64,000 bases of DNA from Pseudeuparius sepicola (lineage: Eukaryota > Arthropoda > Insecta > Coleoptera > Anthribidae): the NCBI GenBank assembly GCA_963920635.1, contig OY987305.1:27118876-27182875 (forward strand), in the 5' to 3' direction. Under the pieces are notes generated by a model that was not told the DNA's origin, searched no databases, and was given only the letters and a program-made list of their open reading frames with translations. Shown here one piece after another: positions 12,279-24,029 of this stretch. The first letter of the stretch is position 1, and every line of letters begins with the position of its first letter. Both the position numbers and the translations under genes were made by a program.

Positions 12279-12575
12279 GTAAGTTATTACTTCTGTACAA
12301 AATAATATCTAGGTAGGTATTTTTGCTGCATTAGATTTTACAGAGTACCTATTGCGTTTTTTTAATAAAAATAATTCTACCTTGAAGTTGTATAATTTAT
12401 ACAGCTGCCTTTTTTTACGTTTTGCTCTCTTCTGTGAGTAAAATATAAGACTGTCATTTTGTGTTATGTGAAAACAAGCTTATTAAAAAAAGGAAAATAT
12501 AAACCAAGCAGAATACCTACATATTTGGAGCAATGAAATGCTTAGGCTCGGTTTCTATCTACTTCTTCGCGTTAA

Positions 12576-12618
12576 GTGTACGACACATACCTATATTATA
12601 TAGGTATGTGGTGTACGA
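12576..12618. mobile_element. Excision-footprint-like scar: 27-bp P-type end remnant with its own 8-bp duplication
   Basis: GTGTACGA (12576-12583) and GTGTACGA (12611-12618) flank a 27-base palindrome that starts CACATACCTATA and ends with its complement. Those bases match the first 13-14 bases of each end of the host P-like element. P transposase cuts with a 17-base stagger inside the terminal repeat, and imprecise repair leaves short end remnants between the two target copies. The structure here is what such an event leaves after a second P copy has left. Confidence 0.75.
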
Positions 12619-12826
12619 CCATTGTTAGTCGTTAAGGGTTTACTTACAGTTCACCTTAACGCTAAGAAAATCCTGAGAAACCGGGTTTTATGGATTTAAT
12701 TTTAAGCGTTTTAAAATTCCCGCCTTAAATAAGGGTACAAATGGCCGCCGTCCTTGATTGAAAAGTTAGCCCGGTCGGTCGTCTCTTTTGCGCCGTATAT
12801 GTATTATATAGGTATGTGGGTCCGGC

Positions 12827-12960
12827 GCGAGTCGGTCCGGCGGCGAGTTGTCCTGGCGGCGGGTTCGCCCCGCGGCGAGTCTGCCGCGGCGAGTCGGTCC
12901 CGGAGAGTTGTCCTAGAGCGGCCTCACCTATAGTTTAGCACAGAGATTTGCAGTCTCTCA
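12827..12960. other. GC-rich block flanking the P-like insertion
   Basis: Repeated GGCGAGT / GTCGGTCC / GAGTTGTCCT words give a strongly GC-rich patch in otherwise AT-rich DNA. The left flank of the P-like element (GTGGCGAGATGGTCCGGC) belongs to the same patch, so the element landed inside it. No frame or named repeat is recognised. Confidence 0.5.
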
Positions 12961-13084
12961 GTTTCAGGTTTTTTTATATGGGGGATTGTCAAAAAGTTAT
13001 TAATTGACAATTATGTTGTTTTTTAAATCTGTACATTTAAAAAATTTTACGGAAAATTTCTTGAACATATTTAGATTTTTATTT

Positions 13085-14262
13085 CATCGCAACAAAAAGG
13101 AAAAATCTGATTCTTTTTGTGTACATCAATCTCAATCAGATATTTTTGAGGGACGAGTAAGGGATGCATGAGTATAAAGTATACTTGTGTAAATCAATGT
13201 CGGTCTAATATGTATTTTTGGAAGACACATAGGGGATGTAGGAGTAGGTATAGAAAAAACATATAGGGGTGCCGTGGGTAACGATAGAGGCGTGGCAAAA
13301 AATCCAAGAAAAAATCTTATTTTTTGTGTAAATCAATCTCAATCTCAAAGATATTTTTGGGAGACGCATAGGGGATGTTGTAATATAGAAAAACCTGTAG
13401 AAAGTGCCGTGACAAACGACAGTGGCGTCGCAAAAAATACCAAAAATCTTATTTTTGTGTAAATCAATCTTAATCTCAAAGATAGTTTTGGGAGACGTAT
13501 AGTGGATGTTGTAATAGGTATAGAAAAACCCTGTAGGAGGTATCGTGACAAGCGACACTGGCATCGCAAAAAATCCCAAAAATCTTATTTTCGTGTAAAC
13601 CATTCTTATGTGTTTCAAGAAACACATAAGAATGGTTTACACGAAAATAAGAGACACATAAGGGATGTGTAATACATAAGGGATGTGTAATATAGAAAAA
13701 AAACTGTAGGGGTGCTGTGACAAACAACCATGGCGTCGCAAAGAAATCCCAAAAATCTTATTTTTGTGTAAATCAATCCTAATCTCAAAGGTATTTTTGG
13801 AAGACGCATAGGGGATGTAGTAATGTAGAAAAAACACTGAGGGTTACTGTGACAAACAACAGTGGCGTCGCAAAAAATCCTAAAGAAAACTTTTTTGTGT
13901 AAATCAATCTCAGTTTGAAATATATTTTGTGGGGACGCGTAGGAGTATTGAAAATATCTGTAGGGATTCCGTGGTAAACGACTCTGGCGTCACAAAAATT
14001 GTAAAAATATTCTGTTTTTTTTAATCTGAATGTTAAAGATATTTGTGGGAAACTCGTAGGGGACGTAGATGTATCTAAAAAACTGTGTGGGTGCCGTAAC
14101 AAACGACGGCGGCTTCGCAAAATAATCCCAAAGAAGAAAATTCTGAAATTGTTGTGCAAATGTATCTCAAAGATTTGTGGGGGACAGGTAGGGGATATAG
14201 GAGTATAGAAAAAACTTGTAGGAGTGCTGTGACAAGCAACAGTGGCATCGCAAAAAAAAAAA
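13085..14262. repeat. Tandem array, about 130-bp monomer, about nine copies
   Basis: The anchor GTGTAAATCAATCT recurs near 13189, 13326, 13456, 13767 and 13897, with degraded versions near 13119, 13593, 14020 and 14154. Each monomer carries CGCATAGGGGATGT, a TAGAAAAA(A)C run, GACAAACGACAGTGGCGTCGC and AAAAATCCCAAAAATCTTATTTT-like parts in the same order. Divergence rises toward the edges. The frames on both strands through it repeat with the monomer and are not genes. Confidence 0.9.
13584..13651. repeat. Perfect 33-bp inverted repeat with 2-base loop inside the array
   Basis: 13584-13616 is the exact reverse complement of 13619-13651, with AA between. The arm contains monomer sequence (CGTGTAAACCATTCTTATG), so part of one monomer was duplicated in inverted orientation. 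Perfect identity implies a recent event compared with the surrounding monomers. Confidence 0.9.
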
Positions 14263-14265
14263 AAT

Positions 14266-14400
14266 ACGCGTAGGCGTTTATAAGCCTGCCGCGGTTTCAG
14301 CCCTTCGACTACTTGGCACCCCTCAAGTTGGTGGCGCTCCGAGGTCTGTACTTGTTATTTAATCTGCTCGATGCGATTCCAAGCGGCCGACTAAAAGCTT
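14266..14400 (-). mobile_element. LTR fragment related to that at 53.5 kb
   Basis: Read on the minus strand, this carries ACAAGTACAGACCTCGGAGC, a CTTGAGG(G/A)GTGCC segment and CGCGGCAGGCTTATAAACGCC. The same order occurs on the plus strand at about 53540-53660, just downstream of an env-like relic. That makes both likely pieces of one LTR family. The tandem array abuts its end at about 14262. Confidence 0.55.
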
Positions 14401-16270
14401 TAGGTGTCAAATCCTCGTAACGCAGACCTTGGTAGTAACGACCGAGCGGCGGGCCTGAGCCGAAGAAGTCTAGCACCGGAGAGCGTGTGAACTGGTGAAA
14501 GTAGACGGAGACAGTACTGATCCCATGGAAGTACTGGCCACATATGACTGCAGATAATCACAGCCGTTCCCGGGGGCACCACCGGCCTCGCACTAGCTGC
14601 ATTTCAAAGGATTTACGAAGCGTTAAATAATCTGGGCGCTGCACACACCGATGTCGTACCTCTTTCACGATACTGCCTTCCTCGTATTAAATTAGTTTCG
14701 CTTCATTCTATTTTGTAATTACTTAGTTTATAGTGCCTCATTCCTCGCCGAATGTTTTTAGATGACTTTCGTAGAACGTAGAACGACTTAAGTTGAGATG
14801 GGCACCGCCTCGAGCAATTAAGTAGATACCTACCTCCTAGATGTGTATTGTGAATTAATATTTTAATTTAAATCGAAGAAAAGGAAATTATTATTCTTAG
14901 AGGGCAGCGATAGCATCGGTTCGAAAAGATGTAGCCTGTGTTTATAGACTGAGTGTATAGATTAAAATTTGGCCGGTGGTTTGATTCTGGGTCATGGTGC
15001 AAAAAATGCCTTTGCGGGATAACATTGCTCTGGGCCGAGTGCGTCCGGTTTTTAATAGCCACATTAGCTACTAATTTTCTAAAATCAGGATTGCTTCGGT
15101 TTTCTAGAGTTTTCTTTAGTACCTACTTGAGCATATGCTGTTCTATTTCTATCTGAACAAAGTCGGCCCCAGTCGCAAATAGTAGTGATGCCGAGATACG
15201 GCACCATTATACCTACGTATTGTATAGTTTGTAGAAAAACGTAATTATAATCATATCGTTTGTACAACTCACATTATAAAAATAAAACTTGGGTTTTGGC
15301 TTAAAATATTGTTTAACATTTTTAAAGCGAGACCGTTTCAAAAATATTTTAAAAAAGTGTTTTAATATCCATCTTATATGCATTATAAATTGCTTTATAA
15401 TGTTTATATTGTGTCTGTGTAACACTTAATTTCTGGGTTATAACAATTTTGTAAAAGATGCATCTATTTAAATGCCACAATAACTTTAATGAAACTAAAA
15501 ATCTCACCCAACGCTAAGCACCATTTCGAATTTGAATACATACATACAATTTACTGGTTGTTTCATACAAGAGACAAATATATATAGCAGCACAAAATAA
15601 GCGATGAATAATATTGTAAAGTGCAGCTTCGAGAAACTGCGACCATTCTGGATGCTTGCTGCATCCCTACACGATACTCACAGAAAGATGATATACGGTG
15701 TTGCCACATGTAGCAAAACTTAAGGAAAATCCAAGAAAATACCGTAGAATAAGGCTTATTAAGGCTGGAATTTTTGCATTATATTTTCATTTGGACTTTA
15801 TCCATTAACAATTATTTCAGCTTCATTATGACAAGGAATCAATAAAACCTAACACTAAGTATTCCAAATTACACATCTTCTTACATGGTTACACGTAAAG
15901 CAGGGTTAGAAAACCACTTAATACTAAATTTGGCAACTTGTGAAATTAATGAAATCTCGTACTGCTGTTTTTTGAAAAATAGTTTTATAATGCTATTAAA
16001 AACAACTCTATTAAATAATAAGGTTCTAGAGAGTTTCTTGTAAATTCAAAGCATTGTTTAACGTTTTTAGTGCCGCATAATTGTTTTATTACTTAAAGCC
16101 ATGTTGAGCCATTTTGAGGTAAATAAATCGTTAATTGATTTTCGTTCCTTATTACTAGAAAAAAATGTAGTAGGCCTCGAAAATCGAGATTAAGCCTGAA
16201 ATTGTGCACCAACATAGTTTTTTTGTGAAAAAAAGTGACTAAAATCGGATGAAAAATAAAAAAATTACCG
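14401..16270. other. No gene recognised
   Basis: 14400-14600 is moderately GC-rich without a recognisable product. The rest is AT-rich with short chance frames only. No RNA or repeat signal is seen. Confidence 0.55.
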
Positions 16271-16302
16271 GGTGCTTCCATTTCAAATGAATCACCCTGT
16301 AC
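16271..16302. mobile_element. One-sided MITE terminus (AATCACCCTGTA)
   Basis: CCATTTCAAATGAATCACCCTGTA is the inverted form of the terminus TACAGGGTGATTCATTT seen at the mariner-type element starting at 56602. No partner end was found to its left, so this is a truncated end. Confidence 0.5.
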
Positions 16303-19300
16303 ATAGATAAGAAATAAAGGTTATTATCTGAAGATACTCGAAACTGTATAACAAATTTGGCTTATATACATATACATATAGGTCCCTCTCGAAGCAAATA
16401 TGACCGCCCCTGTCTAGTAAGCAAAACTGTCAACCAATCCCATACCCCCAGCTATTGTTTATAGTACTGATTATTGTAGCTCTATGATATAGGACAGACA
16501 GAAAACATATCAATATGCTTTGAAGGGTCCAGGCGATGAGTTTATTTTTTGGCGAAAGCACTGGGGCTACTAAAACTACTATAGACGAGCAACTGCTCGA
16601 GGAGAACTGTTCAGCTGGTAAGAGTAAAGACAATAACACGAAAGTCTTAAACTAAACAACGGTGACATGAGTGGCAAAGGGAAGGATAATAACGAATAGT
16701 CGAAAATTAGTAGGTATTAGATTGCTTTCGGGTAATGTGGGATTTTGAATGCAGATGCCCGATTTTGTACAAATAAAATCTTAGTTAATAGGACACAAAA
16801 AATAAATGTATGTTTAAGCGTCATAAAAAAGCCTCCAAATTAAATCTGTGAAATACAGAAAAAACAATATTTTGCAGAACGTTCTCATTAGCTTGAGGTC
16901 ACTACCGCAATTGGGATGCGTGCGCGGACGCATTCCTTAGACGTCCTTTGTGCGTTTTACCATAGTAGAAATTTAAATTAAGCATCGCAGTATACGTCAT
17001 ATGCTATATTTTATTAATTTATATGGTGTGTTACAGGTATCTATAGGTGGTTAATAAAATTAATTGTCATTACCTTAGAAGGTGTATTATTAAGAAGGCC
17101 AAGGACAGTGTTTTTAGAATAAATCCTAGCTTAAATTCACGTTATGAGTTATGACTATTAATAATTATTAAGAAACAACCTTTATTATTATTAATAATTT
17201 CGAAAATGCTGTAAGTATTATCAAATTTAAAATGTCAATTTCCATTGCAACAGAGGGAGAAGGGTCAAACACTTAGTTGCGACATTGGATAAACAAACCG
17301 TTATGCACTTATTAGGTGTTGCCGCCGGCGCTAGTCAAGACTTGCATACAATAATTTCAACTACGTATATCATATACTTTTGTCAAGCGGATTCCATTGT
17401 ACCATAATAATATCGTTACAGGCACACTATGAAATAATTTCGCTGTTTTGCTCCACGGGAAACTTAAACGGAATGTTATATTTTGCCTGAAGTATATCGT
17501 GCAACGCATTTTTGTTTTAATGTCCTATACACTTTTTTATTCGTTATAATAACGCAAAGGCCCTCAAGTACAATGTTAAAATGTTTTTAATGCGATTAGC
17601 TCTGATGAAAGTTTAAGACTTTGGCTATTTCCAAATAACTTACCTACCTGCCCCGCGGTAACAGTTTTTATTCTCACGATTGACATAATATTGAGAAATA
17701 TTTACTTTGGATTGTAGTATCTGTGCCTACACATCAGGCTGCAAAATTAGCAAATAGGATAGGACACAGATACGTAAATTTAATATTCAGCACATCACTT
17801 TTTCCTTGATCCCAAATTTAATATTCAGCACAGCATTTTTTTTACTATCCCATGCACATGAAAATACCTAGTAGAGCAGTAAATAGTATCTAACTCTCGA
17901 AAAATCAAACCTGCCTAAAGCCGTTATAGAATCTATTAGGGAGGCTCTGGGATTCCGAAATTACTTTTTATTTGTAAGTAGAGAAATTCTCACCCCCCCC
18001 CCCCCTGAATTGTGTGAAACGTGAAACACTTCAACCAAGTCAATTATTCTGACAATAGTGTTTAACTTGAGAAATTAAATGTTAAAAAGGAATTATTGTA
18101 TGCACCAGTAGGGCCAGAAGGCTTTATGGTATAAGATCTAAAAATATACAGCTGAGAAGGTATTCACTATAAAAGTCCAGCAATTTCAAGGGTGAGTGTT
18201 GAAAGCACCCACCTATGGCACATCGCAAAGAATAAATCGGCGGTAAAAGGAGTGGACGCGGGAAAACATGACAAGTCAAGCCAGGGTGACTGTAGCAATT
18301 GTTATAAGATTATGGGAAAAGGAAGCACAAAATAAGCTGTTTCTTATTTTTAAAAGTTGTTCTTCGTTAGCAATTCAATGCAAATAATTATATGCTTATG
18401 ATCATGATTTTTGTATTTTCTTCTTCACATCTGCAACACGCGTATTATTCTGGCGTGCAGAACACTGGAGTAACTATAGTAACTCTTAAAAAAATAAAGG
18501 CAAACTAAAGAAATCACTAAATATATCGAATTGAAACAAAATGTAATATATATTTTATCTATCTATCTATCTACTTTAATATATTTTTTTCAGTGCTGCC
18601 AGATCTATACAGTTTTGTTTATCTCTCTACCGTTCTGCCGCAGAGGCACGTAATTCTACCGTAAAATTGAAAATCATAATTTACATTACACCTTATAAAA
18701 GTTAGAAATAAAAACCATTAAATCCATCGATCGATTTGTGAATGACGATTCGGTGTATCATATCTATGTAAATATGGATAAAGATGGATATTCTCGGTCT
18801 AAGCAAATTAAAAAAATGCTAAATAGTCTCTGTTTGTTTAGAAGAACTATAGACGAATAAACCGGACCAGGTAACATCTACCGTTCTTAGTTCCACATCT
18901 ACCCTTTTTTTACCGGCAAAACGGCATAGGTATAATTCACTTTGCGAAAGACGTGAAAAAGTTATTAGTAATGTCAACATAGCGAGCGAGTATAATAACA
19001 ATTAGGTTACGTACCTACTATGATTTGCGCAAATGAAATAAAAACTGCGACCGCTCCCAAAAAATATTGAAGACATTTTGATTACCGTTGTTCACAACTA
19101 AATTGAGTTTCACACGGTTAAGAAATTGTTTACTAAGAAAAAATTTAGTAGATGCGTTTTTTAGGTGACAGGTAATAAATATTTTAAGTGTGACGGATGG
19201 GACAATTGAGTTTAGTATATTTACTAATGCCACGTTTTGTAAGAGTTATGTGGACTCACTGGTTTGATTGTTCAGGTTAAAATGAGATTCGGCAATGAAA

Positions 19301-21008
19301 TATTTTATTATAATTCTCGAGGCTAAAAAATAGATATTCTGTGAAATTTATTAGAAATCCCAAATGGCGATTTTCTCTCAATTTTGAGTAATTATTACTG
19401 TTAAAAAATAGGAGCTCTTATGAAATTACTTCTTTTCGCATTTATATACTTAAATAGAATGCTTGGAGTGACACCATAGAATAGTGTGACAGGCTCGAGC
19501 TACAGATAAATTTTAAGTGCATACGTACTTAGACGTTCACTTGTACCTATCCTTTGACACTTCTGGGCATACACTTCTAAATAGAAACAATAACCTCGAA
19601 AAGTTTACAATAAAGTATTTATTTGCAGTAAAGATTAAAGCAGATAAGTACTGCAACGAAAAATGCCTAAAAGTTGTTTATTATCTTTTGAAATGAACAT
19701 TTAGTTGCAATAACCTATTCAAAAATGTGACAGTTGAATTTTAAGTTTCGGTCATTTACATATAATTATTCTATAATTTTAAGTTCGGTTTTCTGTCACA
19801 ACTTTGTTTTCCCTGTAATCCCGATAGAACTAGGATAGCATTCGCTCAAGTACTACGGAAAACCCTAGAAAACCGTAGTAATCCCAGTGAGTGTAGGACA
19901 ATTCGTAAATCACACGGATAATGCCTATTTAGGAGCAATACCGTGAACCCACATTTGTCCAGCGCTCTTGGCCATAGCGGTGTTTTTCTTTTAAAGACAG
20001 GTGAATGCCACTGCCTCGACATCGGTTCGAAGCAAGGTCGATCGAAGGCAGAAAAACATGCAGTCTAAAAAGTCAGCGCCGGTACGAGCGACGCGACCGC
20101 TGCCCTGTAAAGGTTGAAACTTTGAATAAAGAATCATTAACCAACGGGTTGAAACAATTTATAAACTTAAAGCCTAATTTGACATTTTTTCTTATTATTA
20201 GATACTGTATATGTTTATTAGGTTAATAACATTTCATTCAATTAAAAACTACGCACGGTTAATTTTTGAAACATCAACTTATCTTAAAAATTTCCAGATA
20301 CCTAAGTAGTTGTTCGTGACGTCTTGGCTGAGACAGAAAAGTCACTTCCAGCTAAACCCGAAGTGATATTCATGTGTGCGGTTCAGAAACAAAATCTAAG
20401 TTGCCTTGGAAAAAAATTTAAAATACATAACTTAAAATGTAATTTTCTTAAATAATAAAATTTTATTAAAAAGCAATGCTGGGCGATATTGAATTTTGAT
20501 ATCGTATATCAATATTTAAAATATATGGATATTTTCTACATATCGATATTAGGCAATTCGTTCATAGCGTAAAATGGTAAAAAATTGAAATTATCGACTA
20601 TACGGGAACTTAAGTAGTTTTATTATAATTATATTTATCATTACAATCTAATATATTATTCTTCTAAAGTAATCTCATTTCCATACATCTATCAGTTCTA
20701 CTGTCTACTAATTCTGGTAACAAAAATTTATTTTTCGGTGAGGAAATATTTTTTCGGACTATCTTCATTCCTTGGAATTTCGAAACACACAGATAACAAT
20801 ATCGCATACCTGTTATTCTTAATAATCTTTCTCGATATTTCCAGTAGAAAAACTATTTCTTTCCGAAATGTCAAATTTAACATAATATAAGCGGTACAGC
20901 GACATACCCTCATTTGAGCCAAAATAGGTATTCGAATAAAAACTAACATGCCCTGTATTCAGCTTTTCAAAAATTTTACCTAATAATAAAAAAATCCCAT
21001 ATGATGCC
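16303..21008. other. No gene recognised; poly-C run and (TATC)n microsatellite
   Basis: A 13-base C run lies at 17993-18005 and a short TATC repeat at about 18556-18573. Frames in this stretch are short with no recognisable motif; the one at 20005-20226 runs through a slightly GC-richer patch but matches nothing I know. Confidence 0.55.
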
Positions 21009-21030
21009 AACTTTCTTGGACACACTGTAC
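21009..21030. mobile_element. One-sided MITE terminus (GGACACACTGTA)
   Basis: AACTTTCTTGGACACACTGTA is an inverted form of the CAGTGTGTCCAAG-type end seen at 5509. No opposite end is visible nearby. Confidence 0.4.
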
Positions 21031-21132
21031 AACTTCTTATCGGCAGAGTATAAAGAAAACAATTGTATTGGGAAAAAATACTTTTCTTGAAATCGGCATT
21101 AAAATGTCCCAAAATCGTCATTAAAAGCACAG

Positions 21133-21169
21133 AAATCGTACAATAATGTAGCCCATTATTGTACGATTT
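21133..21169. repeat. Perfect 16-bp hairpin, 5-base loop
   Basis: AAATCGTACAATAATG at 21133-21148 is exactly complementary to 21154-21169, with TAGCC between. It is not followed by a U-run on a gene and belongs to no visible larger element. Confidence 0.7.
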
Positions 21170-21502
21170 TTTCAATAAGTAGGCCTTGGCGAGATGTAAA
21201 CATCAAACGTCAGACGCGGAGAAATCGCCCGTCAAAAGTGACCAAATATTCAAAACCCGGCCGATAAAGGCTCATTTAACTGTTCGTACACATTGCGAAA
21301 TTGTTTCCTATAGAAGCGCAATCCTTCAGTATACATATTTTAGTAAATTTGAATATCAATAGATTTGTTGTGTAGGCTGCACAAGAAGCAGCAGTTTGGT
21401 TTTCCTGTCAGAAGGTGCCGTACGTCATTATACTTGTCCTAGGTAGAGCGATCGGTAAAGTCAAGCAACGCCGCGCGTAGTCGGTTCGTGGACGGGTGAT
21501 CC

Positions 21503-21822
21503 CTTGTTATTATTTTCTTGCCTAATAAAACCTTTTTTTTCCGATTTCAAAAAAAAATATAATATGTACCTCGGCACTGAAGTTCTTTTTATGACTCATG
21601 TGGTTTATTTGCCTCGGCCAGAGGCCTCAGCAACTAAACTCCACATGAGTCATAAAAAGTTGAACTTCAGTGCCTTGGTACATAAATAACTATTAAATAA
21701 AACAGGCTTTAAAATAGCAGAATTAAAATGATATGATCTTGCGAAAAAAGTGGACGGCATAGCGACGCTCGATGTCATAAATTTATTTCACCAGTGTTAG
21801 GCAAGAAATAAAATAACTACAT
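21503..21822. mobile_element. Small inverted-repeat element containing a 38-bp hairpin
   Basis: An outer inverted repeat (GTTATTATTTTCTTGCCTAA at about 21503 against TTAGGCAAGAAATAAAATAAC near 21802-21822) encloses a strong stem. 21566-21603 pairs with 21641-21681 apart from a small bulge, with a 37-base loop containing GAGGCCTC. It may be a small MITE. The inner stem also has pre-miRNA-like proportions, but expression cannot be judged. Confidence 0.5.
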
Positions 21823-21830
21823 TCTCAAAA

Positions 21831-23650
21831 AAAAAATCTACAACCGTTTACGGAAAACCGAGGTGCACACTCTGTAGGACCTATATTTTCACTTTTTTAG
21901 ACTCGTCCCCTCGTAAGCATTTAAAAAGATAGACTATTTTCTCCCCTTTCGCCCCTCCCTCAACACCCCTGTAATTATTGTATACGGGCAAGGTTTTATA
22001 GGTTATGTAAAGTTTTTTTATTAAGACTCGTCCAATCAGCCAAAGTAATTTTCTTTAGTGTCTTGACAACACGCTGTGTACTTACACATAACGTAATAGA
22101 TAAACGATTCTTAATTAAATTTTTAAACATATAATCCTGTATTATAGGTAATATTATAATAAGTTCATTCATTTAATTTTTTTATTCTACTCTAGCTACC
22201 TATAATCATATATTTGGCTGCTATTCTAGATATTTATTTATTTAATACTTTTTACCTAATCATACCCCATGCGTTTTTTTAATTTTGATCTTAAATTAGC
22301 TTTCTTTTGTTTTCCGAAAAATATCGAAATTAACTAGAAAACCCCAAAATTACAAATAACTATGGAAATATAACGGAAAACCCTGTGTTTTTTTTTGTTT
22401 TGGTGAATAAATTATTGTAGTTCTTACACGTAGGTACATTTTCCCGGCTATTTAATTTGAGTTTTTTTTGGAACACTCAAAAATTTTCCACATTTTTTGC
22501 TCCTACGCTTGTTGTCCTCTTTACTGGTATCCAATGCCAATTACAACCACTATTAGGTACCTAGTCTTATTTATTATTACACGAAAACGCAAAACACCTA
22601 GAAACCTCACGCCGGATGGTTTGTGCTGTAATAATCTTTTGTCTGTGATAAAAATTATCGTAGCGCCGCTGGTCCGGTGATTTCACAATATTGAAGATAC
22701 TTTTTACGACGTTCGGCCTGGCTGGGCAGAGGAGCCTCGTATGGAACCCCGCCCCCTATACTGTTCCACGCATAGTTATATGTATGAGATTTCTAGAGCG
22801 ACCGTCGAGATCCTAGCGCTTCAGAAAAACCTTACAATGTTAATTTAAGTGTTTCTCTCGAAAAATAAAGGCTCTAAGCTGGATCAAAATATACGGGGAC
22901 ACCCTGTACATGGTTGTTTCAATAGCTGTCAATGTTATAAATCAGTATAAAAAAATGATTTCGGACCTTTTCATGTACTAATATGACAATATTCAACTAA
23001 TAATCTCATGTTAAAACATCATAAGTTGAAACAAAGTCTTTACACAAGCCATAAATAGTTGTTTAGCCTTTCTCAATCTTGCGCACTATGCTAAAACTTG
23101 ATATTTCCGTTACTACCAGACTTCAACGTGATAACGTAATAATATGATGCCTAGAATTACACGATGAATTTCTCGGTACCACGATTTTTCACCTACATTT
23201 TCTTTTACCTTTTATTATTACTGCTTTAATTTTAATCCACCTTATATTTCTTCACCAAACAGGAGCTAATAACCCTTTTATAATATAAGATCATATTTTA
23301 GTGTTGGCGAACGTGCAAGAGTTGAGTTCAAATCTGAAACGTTCCGGAGGCACTTAATTCCGATGACACAAAGAAAGTGCTTTTTTCGATGATATTAGTT
23401 TACGTTAGAAATATATGTACGCGACTTGCACACATTATGTTTTACAGGGTATATTTTTAAATTATGTATGTGTCATTAATTTTTCTAATAAGGGATAGAA
23501 AATGCAAATATCAACAGCAAAAAACTAGAGGATGAAAATGCAATGTTAAGTTAAAGAATAGTCAAACGATTCATTATTGCGATTATTTTCAGATACTATT
23601 TGATATTAGAAACTAAAAGTTACTATACTTATATTATTTTAACCTTATTT
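21831..23650. other. No gene recognised; one element terminus
   Basis: A terminus-like ATACGGGGACACCCTGTA ends at about 22919 with no partner found. Frames are short and unrecognised. A GC-richer patch at 22700-22830 has no assignment. Confidence 0.5.
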
Positions 23651-23656
23651 GCAGAC

Positions 23657-23950
23657 TCAGAAGACACTAAATACTTTCACATCCAACCCCTCTAGGTTCA
23701 AAACCTCCGCGTAGTGAGGGTACGCACTCATGCGACATGAATGCTGATCTACGAGGTAAAGAGCGCAAATGACATCCCACGCGAAGCACGCGGCATCATC
23801 GTTTCTAACGTTAACGCAATCTCTTTTCTTTAACATCTCATCCGGTAATTTTACGTACGACCCACCGCCATTCCCCATTTCGACTTTGTTTATATTAATT
23901 TCCAAACTTAAAATTCTATGTAGATTATCACACGTTAGGAAAAGGATCAC
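23657..23950 (-). pseudogene. Fragment resembling a domain of large insect mobile-element proteins (Polinton/Maverick-type?)
   Basis: The 97-residue frame contains G-G-G-S-Y-V-K-L-P (residues 28-36), then N-V-R-N-D-D-A-A-C-F-A-W (47-58), A-L-Y-L-V-D and Y-P-H-Y-A-E-V-L-N-L-E-G-L (77-89). This order (S-Y-x-K-L-P, N-x-D-x-x-C-F-x-W, L-Y, hY-x-x-x-L-N-x-x-G) is one I recall from large insect proteins that also carry a type-B DNA polymerase region. There is no polymerase sequence next to it. Homology is fairly likely; the Polinton label is inference. Confidence 0.45.
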
Positions 23951-24029
23951 ACTGAAAAGGCCGACAATTTTTAAATGATTTTATTTTATGTAATATTTTA
24001 AAATATGTTATACTGCAACAGGTGGTATA

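Larger units (their letters stand above)
11900..12818 (+). mobile_element. P-element-like transposon, internally deleted, with 8-bp target duplication
   Basis: A perfect 24-bp terminal inverted repeat (11900-11923 and 12795-12818, beginning CACATACCTATATAAT) is directly flanked by GGTCCGGC on both sides (11892-11899 and 12819-12826). Eight-base duplications are the P-element signature, and P elements favour GTCCGGAC-like targets. A subterminal inverted repeat, CCATTTGTACCCTTAT, occurs at about 11985 and in inverted form at about 12727. The 919-bp body keeps only a THAP-like first exon, so it is non-autonomous. hAT elements also make 8-bp duplications, but their ends and the THAP exon argue for P. 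Confidence 0.85.

Noticed and set aside
13205..14159. Several 60-140-codon frames on both strands
   Set aside because: They repeat with the 130-bp tandem monomer and lack any domain.
13085..14262. CRISPR-like array
   Set aside because: Monomers are contiguous and about 130 bp with no unique spacers, in a eukaryotic context.
17993..18005. C-run as a minus-strand polypurine tract of another LTR element
   Set aside because: No pol or LTR-like sequence was seen on either side.
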